Shown here: piece by piece, positions 56,989 to 64,000 of the stretch
Position numbering within the stretch: position 1 is the stretch's first letter
How the letters are laid out: the number at the start of each line of letters is the position of its first letter
Source of the DNA: Achromobacter pestifer
GTDB lineage: Bacteria; Pseudomonadota; Gammaproteobacteria; Burkholderiales; Burkholderiaceae_B
Reading direction: 5' to 3'
Assembly (NCBI RefSeq): GCF_902859625.1
Contig: NZ_CADIJX010000007.1
Coordinates: 124,001 to 188,000 of the forward strand
DNA: 64,000 nt
Position numbers and translations under genes: made by a program
Notes under the pieces: model-generated
Seen by the model: only the letters and a program-made list of their open reading frames with translations
The model's database searches: none
Told to the model about the DNA's origin: nothing

Positions 56989-58230
56989 ATGTCCAGCGCT
57001 GCGCCAGAATACGCTTTTGCCACGCCTTTCCTGAATCCCCCCGCTTCTCCCATCCGATCGCTGATGCCCTACGCTCTGCGGCCGGGCACGATTTCGCTAG
57101 CGGGCGGCTATCCCGCGCAAGAACTCTTCGACGTGGATGGCCTGTCGATCGCATCGACGCAGGTCCTGGCCCGTTTGGGCGCTTGCCTGCAATATTCCAA
57201 CATCGACGGCCAGGCCAGCCTGCGCCACGAATTGGCGCGCTTGTCCGCCGCGCGTGGCCTGAACTGCAACGCCGACACGGAATTGATGGTCACGGGCGGG
57301 TCCCAGCAAGCGCTGGCGCTGCTGACCCGCGTGATGCTGCAACCGGGCGATCACGCCATCATTGAATCGCCCGCCTTCCCGAACTCCGTGCAGGCGCTGC
57401 GCTACACCGGCGCCACGGTCCACACCGTGCCGTCGGGCCCGGACGGCATCGACGTGGATGCGCTGGACGAACTGGCCGCCCGCATCAAGCCCAAGATGGT
57501 CTGCGTGGTCGCGTCGTTCTCGAACCCCTGCGGCGCCACCCTCACGCGCCAACGCCGCTTGCGGCTGCTGGAGCTGGCGGTGAAGCACCGCTTCTTGATT
57601 GTCGAAGACGATCCCTACAGCGAACTGCGCTTCGCCGGCGAAGCGGTGCCGCCGATCGCGGCCCTGGCCGAAGGCGAAGCCCGTCATTGGGCCGTGTATC
57701 TGGCCAGCATGTCCAAGACCATGGCGCCCGCGTTGCGTATTGGCTGGTTGGTCGCGCCGGCCGAGATCCGCCGCCGTTGCGTGGGCGCCAAGGCGGCCGA
57801 CGACATGGCCTCGTCCGCCTGGATCCAGGAAACGGTGGCGCAGTACCTGGCCAACGGCCGCTACGAAGAGCACGTGCCGCGCATCCGCGCCGCCTACGGT
57901 TTGCGCTGCGACGCGATGGCCGAGGCGTTGGCCCGTGAACTGAACGGCCGCATCAGCTTCAGCAAACCCGAAGGCGGCATGTTCTTCTGGGCCCGCCTGA
58001 CGGGCGAGGTGGACGCCACGCGCTTGTTGCCCTATGCCATCGAGCACGAAGTGGTCTATGTGCCGGGCAAGGCCTTTTACGCCCAGGCCGAACAGGCAGA
58101 CCTGTTTGCCATGCGCATGTCGTTCGCCACGATGAACGAAAGCCAGATCGCCCAGGGCATGGTCCGGCTGGGCCGCGCGCTGGAAGCCTGCGAAGCCAAC
58201 GAACCCGTGTCGATCTCGCTGGCGGCTTGA
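56989..58230 (+). CDS. PLP-dependent aminotransferase (LysN/2-aminoadipate type)
   Basis: Fold-type I aminotransferase of the class related to LysN and kynurenine/2-aminoadipate aminotransferases, without a DNA-binding domain. ATG at 56989 gives 413 residues; a frame from 56923 would add 22 but neither start has a clear ribosome binding site. Motifs are ISLAGGYPAQELFD, VTGGSQQALALL, FIVEDDPYSELRF-like LIVEDDPYSELRF and the PLP Lys in ASMSKTMAPALRIGWL. Substrate unknown. Confidence 0.87.
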   Translation: MSSAAPEYAFATPFLNPPASPIRSLMPYALRPGTISLAGGYPAQELFDVDGLSIASTQVLARLGACLQYSNIDGQASLRHELARLSAARGLNCNADTELMVTGGSQQALALLTRVMLQPGDHAIIESPAFPNSVQALRYTGATVHTVPSGPDGIDVDALDELAARIKPKMVCVVASFSNPCGATLTRQRRLRLLELAVKHRFLIVEDDPYSELRFAGEAVPPIAALAEGEARHWAVYLASMSKTMAPALRIGWLVAPAEIRRRCVGAKAADDMASSAWIQETVAQYLANGRYEEHVPRIRAAYGLRCDAMAEALARELNGRISFSKPEGGMFFWARLTGEVDATRLLPYAIEHEVVYVPGKAFYAQAEQADLFAMRMSFATMNESQIAQGMVRLGRALEACEANEPVSISLAA

Positions 58231-58236
58231 TCGCGG

Positions 58237-58261
58237 CCAAGGCCGGCTGTGCCGGCCTTGG
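58237..58261 (+). terminator. Hairpin after the aminotransferase gene
   Basis: CCAAGGCCGGC pairs perfectly with GCCGGCCTTGG round TGT (11 bp), six bases past the stop. The tail (TTATGCTTGG) is only weakly T-rich. Confidence 0.6.
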
Positions 58262-58397
58262 TTATGCTTGGGCCCTGTCCGCCCGAGCCTGGGCGGACAT
58301 ACCTAAATAAGCGCTTGTTATTTGGCGCGGGCGCTTCATGTCTATAAGCTTCTTGCCTCGGCGCGTCCTCGCGCACGGCATAACAGGAATCCAGGTC

Positions 58398-59414
58398 ATG
58401 AACATTGCAAAAGGGTTGGTGGGCGCGGCGCTCTTGATGGCGGCAGCGCAAGGCGCACAGGCGGCAACGCTGGATGTCGTGCGTCAGCGCGGCGCCGTGG
58501 CGTGCGGCACGACCACGGGCTTCGCGGGCTTTTCGGCGCCCGATGCGCAAGGCAAATGGCAGGGGCTGGACGTGGATCTATGCCGTGCGATCGCCGCGGC
58601 GGTCTTCGGGGACGCCAACAAGATCAAGGTGGTGCCGCTGAATTCGCAGCAGCGCTTTACCGCGCTGCAATCGGGCGAAGTGGACGTGCTGACGCGCAAC
58701 ACTACCGTGACGCAGCAGCGCGACACCGCGCTGGGCATCATCCACGCGGGCATCAATTTCTACGACGGCCAGGGTTTCCTGGTGCCGAAGTCGCTGGGCG
58801 TGAAGAGCGCCAAAGAGATCAACGGCGCCACCATCTGCCTGCAAACCGGCACGTCCAACGAGAACACGCTGGCCGACTGGGCGCGCGCCAATAACGTGAC
58901 GTACAAGCCGGTGGTGATCGAGACCTTCAACGAAGTGGTCAACGCCTTCGCCGCTGGCCGTTGCGACGTCTTTTCCACGGACGCATCTGGCCTGGCCTCG
59001 ATCCGCATCTCCAAAATGCAGAATCCCGACGATTATGTCGTGCTGCCGGAAATCATCTCCAAAGAGCCGTTGGGCCCCTTTGTGCGCCAAGGCGACGATG
59101 CGTGGCTGAACATCGTGCGCTGGTCGCTGTCGGCGATGATCGAGGCGGAAGAGTACGGCGTCACGTCCAAGAACGTGGATGAGCAAGCAAAGAGCGCCAA
59201 CCCCAACATCAAGCGCATTCTGGGCGTCACGCCCGGCGGCGGCGCCAACCTGGGGCTGGACGAAAAGTGGGCCTACAACATCGTCAAGCAGGTGGGCAAT
59301 TACGGCGAGAGCTTCGAGCGCAACGTGGGCGAAGGCAGCCCGCTGAAGATCAAGCGCGGCCTGAATGCGCAATGGACGCAGGGCGGCCTGATGTACGCAT
59401 TGCCGATCCGCTGA
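58398..59414 (+). CDS. Amino-acid ABC transporter substrate-binding protein (AapJ-like)
   Basis: 338-residue periplasmic binding protein for general L-amino acids. The ATG at 58398 gives a signal peptide cut after AQA (residue 22). Family marks are RGAVACGTTTGFAGFSAPD, GLDVDLCRAIAAAVFGD, EVDVLTRNTTVTQQRD and GRCDVFSTDASGLAS. No permease or ATPase genes are next to it, so it is an orphan here. Its stop codon begins a run of 14-bp tandem repeats. Confidence 0.9.
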   Translation: MNIAKGLVGAALLMAAAQGAQAATLDVVRQRGAVACGTTTGFAGFSAPDAQGKWQGLDVDLCRAIAAAVFGDANKIKVVPLNSQQRFTALQSGEVDVLTRNTTVTQQRDTALGIIHAGINFYDGQGFLVPKSLGVKSAKEINGATICLQTGTSNENTLADWARANNVTYKPVVIETFNEVVNAFAAGRCDVFSTDASGLASIRISKMQNPDDYVVLPEIISKEPLGPFVRQGDDAWLNIVRWSLSAMIEAEEYGVTSKNVDEQAKSANPNIKRILGVTPGGGANLGLDEKWAYNIVKQVGNYGESFERNVGEGSPLKIKRGLNAQWTQGGLMYALPIR

Positions 59415-59480
59415 CACCGACCCGCTGACATCGATGCGCTGACGCCGATTCGATGACACCGATGCGCTGACACCGATGCG
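59411..59480. repeat. Five tandem 14-bp repeats at the 3' end of the aapJ-like gene
   Basis: Units start at 59411, 59425, 59439, 59453 and 59467, consensus CTGACACCGATGCG. The first overlaps the stop codon. The array ends exactly where the third 65-bp palindromic repeat begins. Confidence 0.85.
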
Positions 59481-59544
59481 ATGGGTTGCGCGCGCTGCAT
59501 GGCAATGTTCTTGCCTTTAGCTTGCCGCGCTACACCCATCCTAC
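59480..59544 (-). repeat. 65-bp palindromic dispersed repeat, copy 3
   Basis: Starts GATGGGTTGCGCGCGC and ends ACACCCATCCTAC, 65 bp, same family as copies 1 and 2. Its GTAGG end faces copy 4. Confidence 0.85.
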
Positions 59545-59561
59545 GGCGACAAGCGGATTTC

Positions 59562-59627
59562 GTAGGATGGGTGTAGCGCGGCACTGCCTGCCATGAATGG
59601 GTTGGTGCGGATCGCGCGCAACCCATC
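59562..59627 (+). repeat. 65-bp palindromic dispersed repeat, copy 4 (inverted to copy 3)
   Basis: Starts GTAGGATGGGTGTAGCGCG and ends GCGCGCAACCCATC, 66 bp. It is separated from copy 3 by 17 bp. Confidence 0.85.
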
Positions 59628-59673
59628 ACCCTGCCATGAACGGGTTGGCGCGGATCGCGCGCAACCCATCACC
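59588..59673. repeat. Direct 43-bp duplication of the copy 4 end
   Basis: 59588-59630 and 59631-59673 are 43 bp each, differing at two positions. The second copy supplies the stop codon (59669-59671) of the minus-strand gene that follows. Confidence 0.85.
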
Positions 59674-60142
59674 CCCGCCGATACACCTGCGCAATCTTCA
59701 CGAAGGCGCCGCGCAATTCTCGCGTGCCTCCTTGCAGGATCACCGGCCGTCCCCGGTGGGTGAACACCACCAGCCGCTTTGAGAACAACATGGGCACGAA
59801 GCGGGCGTGGCGCACGTCTTCCCAGGCGACTTCGCGGCGCGTGAACCAGGTCTGGCGCAAGCCGCGTTCATCGATGGTGGTGATCGACGTCTGCATGTGC
59901 CAGGACACGAACAGCAGCCCCACGAAGCACAGCACCACCACGATCGCCAGCACGGTGTCGAAGGGTTGGGCCGGGGCCCGGATGGCGGTCGTCACCACCT
60001 GAACGCCCAGCACGGCCAGGATCACCCAGGCCAGGATACGCACCCAGTCGGGCCAGGCTTGGCCCGACAGAGGCAGTGGGCCGATCTCGCGCAGCAGCGC
60101 TGCGCGGTCTTCCGCGGTGGGAGCGGTGTCAGGCGTGGTCAT
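59669..60142 (-). CDS. Small membrane protein with a PH-like domain, unknown function
   Basis: 157 residues. Two predicted membrane helices (about 34-54 and 62-81) are followed by a beta-rich region (SITTIDERGLRQTWFTRREVAWEDV-type, key part GLRQTWFTRREVAWEDV) resembling a bacterial PH/YdbT-like domain. No function is assigned. Its ATG overlaps the HMG-CoA lyase stop by four bases, so the two are co-transcribed; its stop codon lies in the repeat. Confidence 0.72.
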   Translation of the reverse strand: MTTPDTAPTAEDRAALLREIGPLPLSGQAWPDWVRILAWVILAVLGVQVVTTAIRAPAQPFDTVLAIVVVLCFVGLLFVSWHMQTSITTIDERGLRQTWFTRREVAWEDVRHARFVPMLFSKRLVVFTHRGRPVILQGGTRELRGAFVKIAQVYRRG

Positions 60143-61047
60143 GCGGCCCGTTTGGCGGCGATGGCGTTGCCGGCCCGGCTGGAACCCTTGCGGTTCAGGT
60201 GCGCCGACATCCATTGGCCAATATCGACCACGGCGTCAAAGTCCACGCCGGTATCGATGTCCAGGCCGCGCAGCATGTACAGCACGTCTTCGGTCGCGAC
60301 GTTGCCGGTGGCGCCCTTGGCGTACGGGCAGCCACCCAGGCCGGCGACGGAAGTATGGAAAATGGAGATGCCGGTTTCCAGCGCGGCCAGGATGTTGGCC
60401 AGCGCCTGGCCGTAGGTGTCGTGGAAATGGCCGGACACATGGGCCGGATTGACCACCCGCGTAACTGCCGACATCACGTCGCGCACGCGCTGAGGCGTGC
60501 CGACGCCGATGGTGTCAGCCACGTCGATTTCGTCGACTTGCATCGCCAGGTAGCGCTGCGCCACGTCCACCACCGATTCCACGGGAACGTCGCCCTGATA
60601 AGGACAGCCCAGCGCGCAGCTGATGCTGCCGCGCACGCGGATGCCGGCTTCGCGCGCGGCTTGCACCACGGGCTCGAAGCGAGCGATGGATTCGGCGATG
60701 GAGCAGTTGATGTTCTTTTGCGAGAACGCTTCGCTGGCGGCGCCGAAGATCACGATCTCGTCCGCGCCGGCGGCCAGCGCGCCTTCAAAGCCCTTCATGT
60801 TCGGCGTCAGCACCGAATAGATCGTGCCCGGACGGCGTTCGATGCGCGCCATCACGTCGGCGCCATCGGCCATCTGCGGCACCCATTTGGGCGACACGAA
60901 CGAGGCGGCTTCCACATTCGGGAAGCCAGCTGCGGCCAGGCGGTTGACCAGTTCCACCTTGACGTCGGTGGGCACGAATTCCTTTTCATTTTGCAGGCCG
61001 TCGCGAGGCGACACCTCGACGATCTTCACGCGGGAGGGCAAAGCCAT
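60139..61047 (-). CDS. hmgL: Hydroxymethylglutaryl-CoA lyase
   Basis: Splits HMG-CoA to acetoacetate and acetyl-CoA, the last step of leucine degradation. ATG at 61047 follows AGGAAGAG, giving 302 residues. TIM-barrel motifs are KIVEVSPRDGLQNE, SCALGCPYQGDV, GHFHDTYGQALAN and the signature GLGGCPYAKGATGNVATED with the catalytic-loop Cys. No other leucine-degradation genes are nearby. Confidence 0.94.
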   Translation of the reverse strand: MALPSRVKIVEVSPRDGLQNEKEFVPTDVKVELVNRLAAAGFPNVEAASFVSPKWVPQMADGADVMARIERRPGTIYSVLTPNMKGFEGALAAGADEIVIFGAASEAFSQKNINCSIAESIARFEPVVQAAREAGIRVRGSISCALGCPYQGDVPVESVVDVAQRYLAMQVDEIDVADTIGVGTPQRVRDVMSAVTRVVNPAHVSGHFHDTYGQALANILAALETGISIFHTSVAGLGGCPYAKGATGNVATEDVLYMLRGLDIDTGVDFDAVVDIGQWMSAHLNRKGSSRAGNAIAAKRAA

Positions 61048-61160
61048 GTCTCTTCCTGGTTCGGTATTGGATGACGCGGCGCGCAAGTCTGCGGCGCTAG
61101 CGCCAATATTAGCGCCATCGCGTGGCGTCCACCTTGCGCGAGGCGGTTTGGGGGACGGAC

Positions 61161-62273
61161 CTACTTCAGGCGTTGGTAGCGGCCGTCGTCCAAGCGGGCG
61201 ATGCGGCCTTGCAACTCCAGTTCGACCAGTTGCGCCTGCAAGTCGCCGATGCCCAGCGCCAAGCGCGCCTGGATGGCGTCCAGGTGTAGCGGGTCGAAGC
61301 CCAGCGCGTCCAGCACGGGGTGGTCGGGCAGCGGCGCCGTCGGCCGGGGCGCGTTGCGGGGCGTTGGCGTCGGACCTCCGCCGAGTTCGTCGGTGATATC
61401 CGCCGCCGTTTCCACCAGTTTGGCGCCTTGACGGATCAGGGCATGACAGCCACGCGACAACGGCGAATGGATGGAACCGGGGATGGCGAAAACCTCGCGC
61501 CCGCTTTCGCCTGCGAGCCGGGCCGTGATGAGCGATCCGCTTTGCTTGGCGGCTTCCACCACCAACACGCCACGCGACAGGCCAGCCACGATGCGGTTGC
61601 GTTTGGGAAAGTGCGCGGGCAGGGCACCCGTGCCCAGGGGAAATTCAGAGACCAGCGCGCCGTGCGCCGCGATGCGGTGCGCCAGGTCGCGGTGGCGGGC
61701 GGGGTAGATGCGGTCAATGCCGGTGCCCATGACGGCGACCGTGCCCGCGCCGTCGGGGCCGGCGTCCAGCGCGCCTTCGTGCGCAGCCGCGTCGATGCCC
61801 AGCGCCAATCCGCTGACAACACGCCAGCCGTGCGCGGCCAGATGGCGGGCGAATGCGCGGGCGTTTTCCTGGCCGCCCGGTGTGGCATTGCGTGCACCCA
61901 CGACGGCAAGCGAGGGACCTTGCAGATATGCCGGATCGCCTGCGACATACAGCAGGATGGGCGGGTCAGCGATGGTCAGCAGACTTTGCGGATAGGTGGG
62001 GTCGGCCAGCGTCAGGATGTGGCGGCCGGGGGCGCTGACCCATTCCAAGGCGCTGTCCACCTGCGCCGCCATGTCGTCCGGCATGGGCGCGGCCAATTGG
62101 CGGGCCAACGCCTCGGGAACATGGCGGACCAGCGCCGTGGCGCGCTGGGCGTAGATTTGCTCGGGCATGCCCAGGGCGCCCAGCAATAGGCAGGCGGTGG
62201 CGGAACCGATGTCGGGTTCCAGAGACAGCCGCAGCCAGGCGGACAGTTCAGAGGAAGAATGCGTAAGCGGCAT
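61161..62273 (-). CDS. dprA: DNA processing protein DprA
   Basis: Loads RecA on incoming single-stranded DNA during transformation, 370 residues. The central Rossmann domain shows LAVVGARNATPGGQENARAF, VSGLALGIDAAAHEGAL, GTGIDRIYPARHRDL and GSLITARLAGESGREVFAIPG; a C-terminal winged helix (about 310-370) follows. Upstream helices resemble the DprA N-terminal extension. It diverges from def, as in many proteobacteria. Confidence 0.94.
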   Translation of the reverse strand: MPLTHSSSELSAWLRLSLEPDIGSATACLLLGALGMPEQIYAQRATALVRHVPEALARQLAAPMPDDMAAQVDSALEWVSAPGRHILTLADPTYPQSLLTIADPPILLYVAGDPAYLQGPSLAVVGARNATPGGQENARAFARHLAAHGWRVVSGLALGIDAAAHEGALDAGPDGAGTVAVMGTGIDRIYPARHRDLAHRIAAHGALVSEFPLGTGALPAHFPKRNRIVAGLSRGVLVVEAAKQSGSLITARLAGESGREVFAIPGSIHSPLSRGCHALIRQGAKLVETAADITDELGGGPTPTPRNAPRPTAPLPDHPVLDALGFDPLHLDAIQARLALGIGDLQAQLVELELQGRIARLDDGRYQRLK

Positions 62274-62499
62274 GGGGGAGGGCGCGTCGGGCGTCGAGTA
62301 GTGCGTGAGTGTCGCATGCGGGGCGGACGCACCTGCCGCGGCGGGACGGAATGGTCACGCAAGGCCGTCATGCCCTTCGCGGATAAACCGGGGACGCTGC
62401 AATGCCTGCAATCCTTGACTTAGCTGAAAACTATTAGAAATCAAGACTCTAATGAATTAAACTCTTAGGTAAGCATCAATCACTGGCGATACCCCTTCA
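62274..62499. promoter_or_regulatory. Divergent promoter region dprA / def
   Basis: 226 bp; the part nearest def is notably AT-rich (62420-62475), which suits a sigma-70 promoter for def-fmt. No exact boxes are assigned. Confidence 0.45.
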
Positions 62500-63012
62500 A
62501 TGGCTTTACTTCCTATCCTTCGCTACCCGGACCCGCGCTTGCACAAAAAGGCCAAGCCGGTAGCCGAGGTCGACGACCGCATCCGTCAACTGGTGCGCGA
62601 CATGGCCGAGACCATGTATGACGCGCCGGGTGTCGGCTTGGCCGCGACCCAGGTCGACGTGCACGAGCGCGTGGTCGTGATCGACGTGTCCGAGGAAGGC
62701 AATCAACTGCTGACCTTGATCAATCCCGTGATCACCTGGCACAGCGACGACTACAAGATCTACGAAGAAGGCTGTCTGTCCGTGCCCGGCGTCTACGACG
62801 AGGTGGAACGCGCCTCACGTATCCGCTGCAAGGCGCTGGACATCGACGGCAAGCCGTTCGAGTTTGAAGCCGACGGTCTGCTGGCCGTCTGCGTGCAACA
62901 CGAACTGGATCACCTGGAAGGCAAGGTCTTTGTTGAATACTTGTCCAACCTGAAGCAGAACCGTATCAAGACCAGGCTGAAGAAGGCCGAGCGCGAAGCG
63001 CTGCGCGACTGA
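62500..63012 (+). CDS. def: Peptide deformylase
   Basis: Removes the N-formyl group from nascent proteins; metal enzyme of 170 residues. All three motifs are intact: GVGLAATQ (44-51), EGCLSVPG (90-97, metal ligand C92) and HELDHLE (134-140, ligands H134 and H138, base E135). It is co-directional with fmt after 30 bp. Confidence 0.97.
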   Translation: MALLPILRYPDPRLHKKAKPVAEVDDRIRQLVRDMAETMYDAPGVGLAATQVDVHERVVVIDVSEEGNQLLTLINPVITWHSDDYKIYEEGCLSVPGVYDEVERASRIRCKALDIDGKPFEFEADGLLAVCVQHELDHLEGKVFVEYLSNLKQNRIKTRLKKAEREALRD

Positions 63013-63042
63013 TTCCCGTTTTCCACTTTCTGGTCTTTCCCC

Positions 63043-63984
63043 ATGCGCCTCGTTTTTGCCGGCACGCCGGAATTCGCCCGTATCGCTTTTGACGCCTTGC
63101 GGGCCGCAGGGCATGACATCGCCTTGGTCATGACGCAGCCCGACCGCCCCGCGGGCCGCGGACTCAAGCTGACGCCCAGCCCGGTCAAGCAGGCCGCACT
63201 GGACGCCGGCATTCCCGTCGCCCAGCCGCGCAGCCTGCGCCTGGATGGCCGCTACCCGGACGAAGCCGCCGAAGCCCGCGCGCTGTTGGAACAGATTGCG
63301 CCCGACGTCATGGTGGTGGCGGCCTACGGGCTGATCTTGCCGCAATGGGTGCTGGACTTGCCACGCCTGGGTTGCCTGAATATTCACGCCAGCCTGTTGC
63401 CACGCTGGCGTGGCGCGGCACCCATCCAACGCGCGATCGAGGCCGGCGATGCCCAGACGGGCGTGACGATCATGCAGATGGACGCGGGGTTGGACACGGG
63501 CGACATGCTGCTGGAGCGCGTGGTGCCGATCACGGGCGACACGAACGCGGCGCAATTGCACGACGCCCTGGCACTGGCCGGGGGCGAAGCCATTGTCGAA
63601 GCCTTGAACGGCCTGGCCCAAGGTGGCCTGACCCCGGCCAAGCAGCCGGAAGCGGGCGTGACCTACGCGGCCAAACTGGACAAGGCGGAAGCCGCGCTGG
63701 ATTGCACGCAGCCGGCCGATCTGCTGGAGCGCCGCGTGCGCGCATTCAACCCGGTGCCTGGCGCCAGTATCCGCCTGCCGGGCTTGCCCGACCCGGTGAA
63801 GGTCTGGCGCGCGCAGGCGTTGGCGTCGCCCACGACCGCCGAGCCCGGCAGCGTGGTGCGCGCCGATGCGTCCGGCATCGATATCGCGACCGGTAGCGGC
63901 GTGCTGCGTTTGCTTGAGTTGCAGAAGGCGGGCGGCAAGCGCCAGCCGGTGGATGTCTTTGTACGAGGCTGGCAGCCGGCCTGA
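63043..63984 (+). CDS. fmt: Methionyl-tRNA formyltransferase
   Basis: Formylates initiator Met-tRNA using 10-formyl-THF. The complete 313-residue protein has the N-terminal formyl-transferase domain with N113 and H115 in [19 protein letters not shown] and the C-terminal OB-like tRNA-binding domain (about 205-313). It starts 30 bp after def, forming the usual def-fmt operon. The window ends 16 bp past its stop. Confidence 0.97.
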   Translation: MRLVFAGTPEFARIAFDALRAAGHDIALVMTQPDRPAGRGLKLTPSPVKQAALDAGIPVAQPRSLRLDGRYPDEAAEARALLEQIAPDVMVVAAYGLILPQWVLDLPRLGCLNIHASLLPRWRGAAPIQRAIEAGDAQTGVTIMQMDAGLDTGDMLLERVVPITGDTNAAQLHDALALAGGEAIVEALNGLAQGGLTPAKQPEAGVTYAAKLDKAEAALDCTQPADLLERRVRAFNPVPGASIRLPGLPDPVKVWRAQALASPTTAEPGSVVRADASGIDIATGSGVLRLLELQKAGGKRQPVDVFVRGWQPA

Positions 63985-64000
63985 TCCGTCAGCGCGGGCG

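Overview
The window looks like part of the chromosome of a GC-rich betaproteobacterium of the order Burkholderiales, most likely family Alcaligenaceae (Achromobacter or Bordetella type). This rests on the gene content (DUF4148 protein, a Bug/TctC-type binding protein, a 1319-residue DUF3683 FAD/Fe-S oxidoreductase, a single-chain OmpC-type porin) and on the protein sequences as I recognise them; no database search was possible. It is nearly all core housekeeping DNA. I see no prophage, integron, insertion sequence, CRISPR array, tRNA or rRNA. The accessory material is one VapBC toxin-antitoxin pair and several clusters of palindromic or tandem non-coding repeats.

Layout. 1-5.7 kb: partial xth (-), pyrE (+), vapBC (-), gatCAB (-). 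5.9-11.6 kb: the rod-shape operon mreBCD-mrdA-rodA (+). 11.6-12.5 kb: a gene-free stretch with two inverted copies of a structured element whose helices differ by compensatory changes. 12.5-15.0 kb: an anion transporter and a malate/lactate dehydrogenase-family enzyme (-). 15.3-17.6 kb: argB, a HAD nucleotidase and slmA (-). 17.6-18.7 kb: metQ behind a terminator-like leader. 18.7-22.8 kb: a TlpA-type thioredoxin, then yraN, a DiaA/GmhA SIS protein and dolP (-) divergent from rsmI and ogt (+). 22.8-28.3 kb: rapZ-rlpA (-), two cytochromes c (+), a MocR regulator (-). 28.3-34.4 kb: the kdsD-kdsC-lptC-lptA-lptB-hpf-ptsN-hprK run (-), with no rpoN between lptB and hpf.

34.5-43.7 kb: purT, a GbsR/MarR-like regulator, cydABX and cydDC (cytochrome bd and its assembly exporter), apt, all (+). 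43.7-44.1 kb: seven perfectly spaced 36-bp tandem repeats bounded by two inverted 65-bp palindromic elements. 44.1-49.7 kb: a LysR regulator (-), a triple-repeat DUF4148 protein and a porin (+), ilvA (-), a VTT-domain membrane protein (+). 49.8-54.8 kb: the giant FAD/Fe-S oxidoreductase and two small heat-shock proteins (+) with a good sigma-32-type promoter. 54.9-59.7 kb: an orphan Bug protein and yggS (-), an aminotransferase and an orphan amino-acid binding protein (+), then a second locus of the same 65-bp repeat family. 59.7-64 kb: a small membrane protein, HMG-CoA lyase and dprA (-), then def-fmt (+).

The genes group into envelope biogenesis (rod complex, Lpt/Kdo, RlpA, DolP), translation quality (GatCAB, Def/Fmt, RsmI, HPF) and respiration (cytochrome bd with CydDC, cytochromes c, FAD/Fe-S oxidoreductase). 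The most unusual signals are non-coding: the paired structured element downstream of rodA, the 36-bp array, the 65-bp repeats that supply stop codons to neighbouring genes, and the metQ and hsp20 leaders.
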